11,669 bases of DNA, taken from assembly GCA_025966255.1 (NCBI GenBank), contig JAOPVG010000616.1, forward strand, positions 1 to 11,669, given 5' to 3'. The position numbers and the translations under genes are program-made. Within the stretch, counting starts at the first letter, position 1. Every line of letters begins with the position of its first letter. Below are positions 6,675 to 11,669 of this stretch, piece by piece. A model generated the notes under the pieces. The model saw only the letters and a list, made by a program, of their open reading frames with translations. It searched no databases and had not been told where the DNA came from. The stretch comes from Jatrophihabitans sp. Its GTDB lineage: Bacteria > Actinomycetota > Actinomycetes > Mycobacteriales > Jatrophihabitantaceae.

Positions 6675-9600
6675 ATGCCCACTGAAGCCTCCCCTTCGCA
6701 TAACGAATCCGCACCCGGCCGCCGCCACCAGCGCGACTCGTCCCGTGGGGTGGCGCGTCATCGTGGCGCCGGTCGCGCGAAGCGCCGCCGATCGACGCCG
6801 CGCCGCACGATCGGGTCGATCACGTCGACCCTTCTGGTGGTAGCGCTGGCGGTTGTCGCTCCGGCAATCGTGGGGACCACCCCTGCCTCGGCCGTACCGG
6901 GCACGCCGGGTGCTCCCCAAGCACCGACGACGGTATACACGGAGAATTTCGAGAACACCGGCACGGCGCCGATCCTGCTCACGGCGTACACGGGCGCGGC
7001 GCCTACATCGGCGACCTACACCGCGGCAGCGGGGTGGCTGACGAGCTGCAACGGCGACGTGCTCGAGTTCAACTCCCCGAACGGCGCGGCAACCAATTGC
7101 GGTAGCTCTACATTTTATGACGCCAACCGTCAGCTCGCCTACGGGCTTGGACTGCTGGCGGGGTCCGCCACGCCGGCCACCAACCACGCCGTCGCCGCCT
7201 TCACCGAGAACAATCCGGGCGCGAACCTCACCGAGTTCAAGACGGTCAACCCGATCCCGCTGGCCTCCAGCAGCGGCCGGTACCTGACCTTCAGCGTCGA
7301 CACCGCCGCGGTCAACTGCGCCGTGTCGGCGCCCCGGTACAACTTCTCACTGACCAACGGCGCGACCACCACACCGGTCGGTGGGCAGATCAACGCCTGC
7401 ACGTCACCCACCCTCGTGACCGCACCTGCGGTCGGCGCGGCGCCCGCCCGATCCGACGTCAGGATCGGGACCTACGCGTCGAACGGATCGGTGTTGTTCA
7501 ACGGCTCGTCGGTCGGCATCACTATGACGAACGCCAACGGGTCCGGCACCGGTAACGACGCCGCCTTCGACAACATCAAGATCCTGGACGTCACGCCGCA
7601 GCTGGACAAGTCGTTCAGCCCGGCTTCGGTGCCGCTAGGTAATTCGTCGGCGCTGACGTTCACGATCACCAACACCTCTGAACTGGCCGCGAAGAACGGC
7701 TGGTCGTTCACCGACGCGCTACCGGCCGGTTTGACGATCACCTCGCCGGCCGCGTCGACGACCTGCCCGAGTGGCGCGATCACGGCCGCTGCCGGCTCGT
7801 CGTCAGTACATGTCACGGGCAACCTGAGCGCCGGGATGGCTTCGTGCACGGCCACCGTCAATGTCACGTCGACCACGCCCAGCGCTTACACCAACGGCCC
7901 GGCCAACGTCACCGAGACCGGCCTGAACCCACCCGGTTCGAGCACCGTCACGTTCACCCCGAACCCGTGGACGTGCGACGCATTCGGTTACCTGTTCCAG
8001 ACGCCGTCGCCCACGGTGCACCAGATCTACCGGGTTGACCTGGTCACCGGCGCGTCCACGCAGATCGACACCACAGCGGACAGCGTGAACGCCGTGGGTT
8101 ACAACACGCTGGACAACTACTTCTACGGCTGGGACGCCGACACCAACACGCTTGTGCGGATCAACGCGGACGGCACTCTGAGCAATCTTGGGCTCCCCGC
8201 GGGCGTGGATGCGTCGTTGACCGGGTTCAACATCGGTGACTTCGACAACGCCGGGCACCTCTGGATCACGACGACGGGCGGCACTGCGGTGGCCAAGCCC
8301 TGGTACGAGCTCGACCTGTCCAATCCCACTTCGCCCACCTTCGGCGCGGTCGTTGCCAGCGGGACGATCACTGCGCCCGCGAGCGTTGGGCAGTTCCCTG
8401 CGGACTGGGCCTATATCAACGGCCTGTTCTACGGCGTCGCTGCGTCAGCGGCCGGAACCGGTGCGGCCCATCTGGTCAGCTTCAACGCGGCCACGCACGC
8501 CGTCACCGATCTTGGCACCGCGGCCGGCACGAGTACTGACTTTTTCGGTGCGGCCTACGCCGACGCGGCGGGCAACCTGTACGTGTCGGCCAACTCGACG
8601 GGCAATATCTACCGGATCAATCCGGTGACCCGGGCGACGATCCTGCTGTCGAACGGTCCCCCGTCGGGCGGCAACGACGGTGCGCGCTGCGCGACCGCCC
8701 CGATCCCCACGATCACGGTGTCCAAGACGGTCGCCGGCCGGGTGCAGGCGGCTGACCAGTTCACCGTCGGGCTGAAGACCAGCGGCGGCACCGCGCTGAC
8801 GTCGGCCTCGACGACCGGTGCGGGCACGACGACGTCCACCGTCGACTGGCCGGTCACGCAGGGTGCGACGTACATGATCACGGATGCGATGGCGGCCGGT
8901 TCGCCGGACCCGTTGGCCAATTACGACGGCACGATCACGTGTACGGACACGACCACCGGTGGCACTGTGACCGCGGGCGGCAGCGCCCCGAACTGGACGT
9001 TGACCGTCGCCACGCCCGATGCCTACGCATGTGACGTGACGAATACCCCGAACACCGGCCGCCTGACAATCGTGAAGCACGCCGGGACGCCGGTGGACGT
9101 GAACGGCGACGGGATCACCGACGCCGGGGACACGATCGCCTACACGTTCACGGTCACGAACACCGGTGCGGTGACGATGAACAGCATCGCGGTGACCGAT
9201 GCGAAAGCCGGGCCGGTGACCTGCCCGCAGCCAACGCTGGCGGCGGATACGTCGGAAACGTGCACGGCTGACAACCCCTACACGGTGACCGCGGCCGACG
9301 TGACGGCCGGCGCGGTGGACAACTCCGCGACCGCGAGCGGCACGCCGCCAGGCATCACGACACCGACCATCTCGACGCCCTCGACCACGCACACCCCAAC
9401 CACCGCTCCCGCCCCGGCGCTGACTGCGGTGAAGTCGGCGTCCCCGTCGGACTCCGCCTCGTTCACCGCGGGACAGGTGATCACGTACTCGTTCGTGGTG
9501 ACCAACACCGGCAACGTGCCGATGAACAACATCACGATCGACGAGACCGCGTTCAGCGGTAGCGGCGCGCTGTCGCCGGCGAGCTGCCCGTCGCCCAGCC

Positions 9601-11669
9601 TGGCGGTCGGGGTGCAGGAGATCTGCACTGCGTCGTACACCCTGACCCAGACCGACGTCGACTCCGGGTCGGTGTCCAACACCGCGACCGCGACCGGTAT
9701 CCCCACCGGCTCGACCACCCCCACCACTTCGCCGCCGTCCAGCACGACGATCCCGACCCCGGCCGCGCCCGCAATGACGGTGGTCAAGTCGGCGAACCCG
9801 TCGACGGTGACCGCGGCCGGGCAGACGGTGACCTACTCGTTCGTCGTCACGAACAGCGGCAACGTCACCATGACCGGCATCGGCGTCGACGAGACTGCTT
9901 TCTCGGGCACCGGGACCGCACCGGTGGCGACGTGTCCCACTGACACGCTGCTGCCCGGCGCGACCGAGACCTGCACCGCGACCTACACCGTCACCCAGGC
10001 CGACGTGGATGCGGGCACGATCACCAACACTGCGACCGTGCACGGCACGGCACCGGGGGCCACCACGCCCACCACGTCGCCGCCGTCCAACGCGACGGTG
10101 ACCGCACCCCCGGCGCCGGCGCTGAGCTTGGTGAAGACCGCGAACCCGACATCGGTCGCCAACGCCGGCGACACGGTCAGCTACAGCTTCCTGGTGACCA
10201 ACACCGGGAACGTGACGATCACCGACCCGACCGTTACCGAGACCGCGTTCACCGGCACCGGTACGCCTCCGGTCGTGACCTGTCCACCGGCCGTGGTGGC
10301 GCCGACTGACACCGTCACCTGCACCGCCACCTACACCGTCACCCAAGCGGACATCGATGCCGGTTCGGTGACGAACACTGCGACCGCAACGGGCACCCCG
10401 CCGGGCACCACCCCGCCGCCCACCTCACCGTCGTCGACCGCAACCGTGCCCGCGACCCCGAGCCCGGCGCTCACGGTGGCGAAGACCGCCGCCCCGACCA
10501 GCGTCACCGCCGCCGGGCAGACGATCACCTACTCCTTCCTGGTGACCAACACCGGCAACGTGACACTGACCAACGTCACGGTTGACGACGGCACCTTCTC
10601 CGGCACCGGCGCCCTGTCGGCGCTGTTCTGCCCGGGCGGCGGCACAACCATCGGCACCCTCGCACCGGCAGCCGACGCGACCTGCACCGCGACCTATGTC
10701 ACCACCCAGGCCGACGTCGACGCCGGGGGTGTCACCAACATCGCCACGGCCACCGGCACCCCGCCGGGGAACACGCCGCCACCGACCTCGCCGCCCTCGA
10801 CAGTGGTCGTGCCCGCGCCACCGGTGCCGGGGATCACGGTGGCCAAGTCCGCCGTCCCGGCTACGGTCGGTCAGGCCGGAGACACAGTCACCTACAACTT
10901 CGTGGTGACCAACACCGGCAACGTCACCCTCACCGACGTCACGGTGAACGACACCAGCTTCACCGGAACCGGGACGCTGTCGGCGATCACCTGCCCGTCG
11001 TCGATATTGGCGCCGGGTCTGGGCGAGACGTGCACCGCTACCTACACCGTGACGCAGGCTGACGCGGACGCCGGCACGATCAGCAACACCGCGACCGCGA
11101 CCGGCACCCCGCCCGGTGAGACCCCGCCGCCGACCGCCCCGCCCTCGCCGGCCACGGTGACCATCCCACCGGCACCGGGCATCTCGGTGGTGAAGTCGGC
11201 CTCGCCCATGGACGCCGCCCTGTACACGGTCGGGCAGACGATCACGTACACGTTCGTGGTCAGCAACACCGGCAACGTCACGCTGACCGACGTCGCGGTG
11301 GCCGAGACCAGCTTCACCGGCACCGGCACGCTGTCACCGCTGTCCTGCACTGGTGGCGGCGCGACGGTGGCTTCTCTCGCGCCCGGGACGCAGGCCACCT
11401 GCACCGCGACCTACGTCCTGACCCAGGCCGATATCGACGCCGGCGAGATCACCAACGTCGCCACCGCGACCGGCACCCCGCCCGGTGAGACCCCGCCGCC
11501 GACAGCCCCGCCCTCGCCGGCCACGGTGACCATCCCACCGGCACCGGGCATCTCGGTGGTGAAGTCGGCCTCGCCCATGGATGCCGCCCTGTACACGGTC
11601 GGGCAGACGATCACGTACACGTTCGTGGTCAGCAACACCGGCAACGTCACGCTGACCGACGTCGCGGTG
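6675..11669 (+). CDS. Giant secreted DUF6923/DUF7507-type repeat protein, 3' end outside window
   Basis: An open frame of 1665 codons runs from ATG 6675 to the right edge with no stop. Residues 1-45 are a long Arg-rich n-region, residues about 47-66 are hydrophobic (TIGSITSTLLVVALAVVAPA), and cleavage is likely after ASA at 73. Residues about 86-305 are a beta-rich domain (VYTENFENTG, NDAAFDNIKILD) common at the head of actinobacterial DUF11 proteins. Residues about 308-428 resemble DUF7933 (LDKSFSPASVPLGN, TFTITNTS, FTDALPAGL). Residues 434-672 resemble the DUF6923 propeller (YRVDLVTGAS, VGYNTLDNYFYGWD, GDFDNAGHLWIT), with Cys434 and Cys672 at its two ends. Residues about 679-792 look like a SpaA-type prealbumin-fold domain (ITVSKTVAGRV). 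From residue 796, DUF7507-like repeats follow. The family names come from remembered sequence patterns. The expected role is a long surface stalk with a binding head; ligand, anchor and full length are unknown. It lies codirectionally, 112 bases after the regulator. Confidence 0.92.
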   Translation, partial: MPTEASPSHNESAPGRRHQRDSSRGVARHRGAGRAKRRRSTPRRTIGSITSTLLVVALAVVAPAIVGTTPASAVPGTPGAPQAPTTVYTENFENTGTAPILLTAYTGAAPTSATYTAAAGWLTSCNGDVLEFNSPNGAATNCGSSTFYDANRQLAYGLGLLAGSATPATNHAVAAFTENNPGANLTEFKTVNPIPLASSSGRYLTFSVDTAAVNCAVSAPRYNFSLTNGATTTPVGGQINACTSPTLVTAPAVGAAPARSDVRIGTYASNGSVLFNGSSVGITMTNANGSGTGNDAAFDNIKILDVTPQLDKSFSPASVPLGNSSALTFTITNTSELAAKNGWSFTDALPAGLTITSPAASTTCPSGAITAAAGSSSVHVTGNLSAGMASCTATVNVTSTTPSAYTNGPANVTETGLNPPGSSTVTFTPNPWTCDAFGYLFQTPSPTVHQIYRVDLVTGASTQIDTTADSVNAVGYNTLDNYFYGWDADTNTLVRINADGTLSNLGLPAGVDASLTGFNIGDFDNAGHLWITTTGGTAVAKPWYELDLSNPTSPTFGAVVASGTITAPASVGQFPADWAYINGLFYGVAASAAGTGAAHLVSFNAATHAVTDLGTAAGTSTDFFGAAYADAAGNLYVSANSTGNIYRINPVTRATILLSNGPPSGGNDGARCATAPIPTITVSKTVAGRVQAADQFTVGLKTSGGTALTSASTTGAGTTTSTVDWPVTQGATYMITDAMAAGSPDPLANYDGTITCTDTTTGGTVTAGGSAPNWTLTVATPDAYACDVTNTPNTGRLTIVKHAGTPVDVNGDGITDAGDTIAYTFTVTNTGAVTMNSIAVTDAKAGPVTCPQPTLAADTSETCTADNPYTVTAADVTAGAVDNSATASGTPPGITTPTISTPSTTHTPTTAPAPALTAVKSASPSDSASFTAGQVITYSFVVTNTGNVPMNNITIDETAFSGSGALSPASCPSPSLAVGVQEICTASYTLTQTDVDSGSVSNTATATGIPTGSTTPTTSPPSSTTIPTPAAPAMTVVKSANPSTVTAAGQTVTYSFVVTNSGNVTMTGIGVDETAFSGTGTAPVATCPTDTLLPGATETCTATYTVTQADVDAGTITNTATVHGTAPGATTPTTSPPSNATVTAPPAPALSLVKTANPTSVANAGDTVSYSFLVTNTGNVTITDPTVTETAFTGTGTPPVVTCPPAVVAPTDTVTCTATYTVTQADIDAGSVTNTATATGTPPGTTPPPTSPSSTATVPATPSPALTVAKTAAPTSVTAAGQTITYSFLVTNTGNVTLTNVTVDDGTFSGTGALSALFCPGGGTTIGTLAPAADATCTATYVTTQADVDAGGVTNIATATGTPPGNTPPPTSPPSTVVVPAPPVPGITVAKSAVPATVGQAGDTVTYNFVVTNTGNVTLTDVTVNDTSFTGTGTLSAITCPSSILAPGLGETCTATYTVTQADADAGTISNTATATGTPPGETPPPTAPPSPATVTIPPAPGISVVKSASPMDAALYTVGQTITYTFVVSNTGNVTLTDVAVAETSFTGTGTLSPLSCTGGGATVASLAPGTQATCTATYVLTQADIDAGEITNVATATGTPPGETPPPTAPPSPATVTIPPAPGISVVKSASPMDAALYTVGQTITYTFVVSNTGNVTLTDVAV
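9060..11669 (+). repeat. Array of eight 116-123-residue DUF7507-like repeats (last one cut)
   Basis: The conserved first-strand lysine codon falls at 9075, 9432, 9786, 10134, 10482, 10845, 11193 and 11562, giving periods of 119, 118, 116, 116, 121, 116 and 123 residues. Each full copy reads VVK..., GQTITYSFVVTNTGNV, an acidic pair before a TAFSGTG-type strand, a CP-containing segment, ETCTATYTVTQADVDAG and ITNTATATG. The first copy is the most divergent (it has a VDVNGDGITDAGD insert and lacks the FSGTG segment). Linkers rich in Pro, Thr and Ser (such as GTPPGETPPPTAPPSP) join the copies. Confidence 0.9.
11094..11669 (+). repeat. Near-identical tandem duplication, 369-bp period
   Basis: Bases 11094-11300 and 11463-11669 match at 205 of 207 positions. 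The differences are C11135 versus A11504 (ACC to ACA, both Thr) and C11213 versus T11582 (GAC to GAT, both Asp), so the encoded 69 residues are identical. The period is 123 codons. The match is cut by the window edge and may run further. No other pair of repeats here is this alike, which points to a recent duplication or gene conversion. Confidence 0.93.

Noticed and set aside
6777..6830. Twin-arginine export signal in the right-hand protein (TPRRTIGSI)
   Set aside because: The Arg pair sits in a long Arg-rich n-region without a full S-R-R-x-F-L-K motif, so a general Sec-type signal is the safer reading.
8445..10346. A 633-codon open frame on the minus strand
   Set aside because: It lies antisense within the right-hand repeat gene and is an Arg/Gly/His-rich low-complexity product typical of reading high-GC repeats backwards. 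The plus frame has signal peptide, domains and conserved repeats.
9060..11669. Regular repeats as a possible CRISPR or other noncoding array
   Set aside because: The 348-369-base periods are all multiples of three, keep one open frame and conserve protein rather than DNA, so they are protein domain repeats.

Overview
The window reads as the chromosome of a high-GC Actinomycetota. Third codon positions are nearly all G or C, two of the three genes probably start with GTG, signal peptides end in Ala-X-Ala motifs, and the gene types (very long repeat-built surface proteins, a 900-residue MalT/LAL-type LuxR regulator) are typical of that phylum. The genus cannot be fixed from the sequence. No tRNA, rRNA, CRISPR array, transposase or phage gene was seen.

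Layout. (1) Bases 1-3545, minus strand: the first 1181 codons of a secreted protein that runs off the left edge. It has a signal peptide, a DUF11-like domain, a region of regularly spaced cysteine pairs that looks like a beta-propeller, and the first four copies of a repeat of about 133 residues. (2) Bases 3546-3877: a divergent intergenic region holding the start signals of the genes on both sides. (3) Bases 3878-6562, plus strand: a LAL/MalT-type ATP-binding LuxR regulator. (4) Bases 6563-6674: a 112-base gap with a strong 22-bp dyad and one copy of a bipartite motif that also lies upstream of the regulator. (5) Bases 6675-11669, plus strand: the first 1665 codons of a second giant secreted protein that runs off the right edge. 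It has a signal peptide, an N-terminal beta-rich domain, a DUF7933-like domain, a DUF6923-like propeller, a SpaA-like domain, and then eight copies (the last cut) of a 116-123-residue DUF7507-like repeat separated by Thr/Pro-rich linkers. Because genes 1 and 5 are open at the window edges, neither C-terminus (LPXTG signal, membrane anchor or other) can be seen.

How they may work together. Two stalk-like surface proteins with different heads and different repeat families flank one regulator. The regulator and the right-hand gene share an upstream motif. The simplest reading is a surface-adhesin locus under local control, but this is inference. The most interesting points are: a Lys-(Asp/Glu)-Asn triad kept in every complete repeat of both proteins, as in self-crosslinking isopeptide domains; the shared bipartite motif; the dyad; and a 207-base stretch repeated almost exactly at a 369-base period, whose only two differences are silent.
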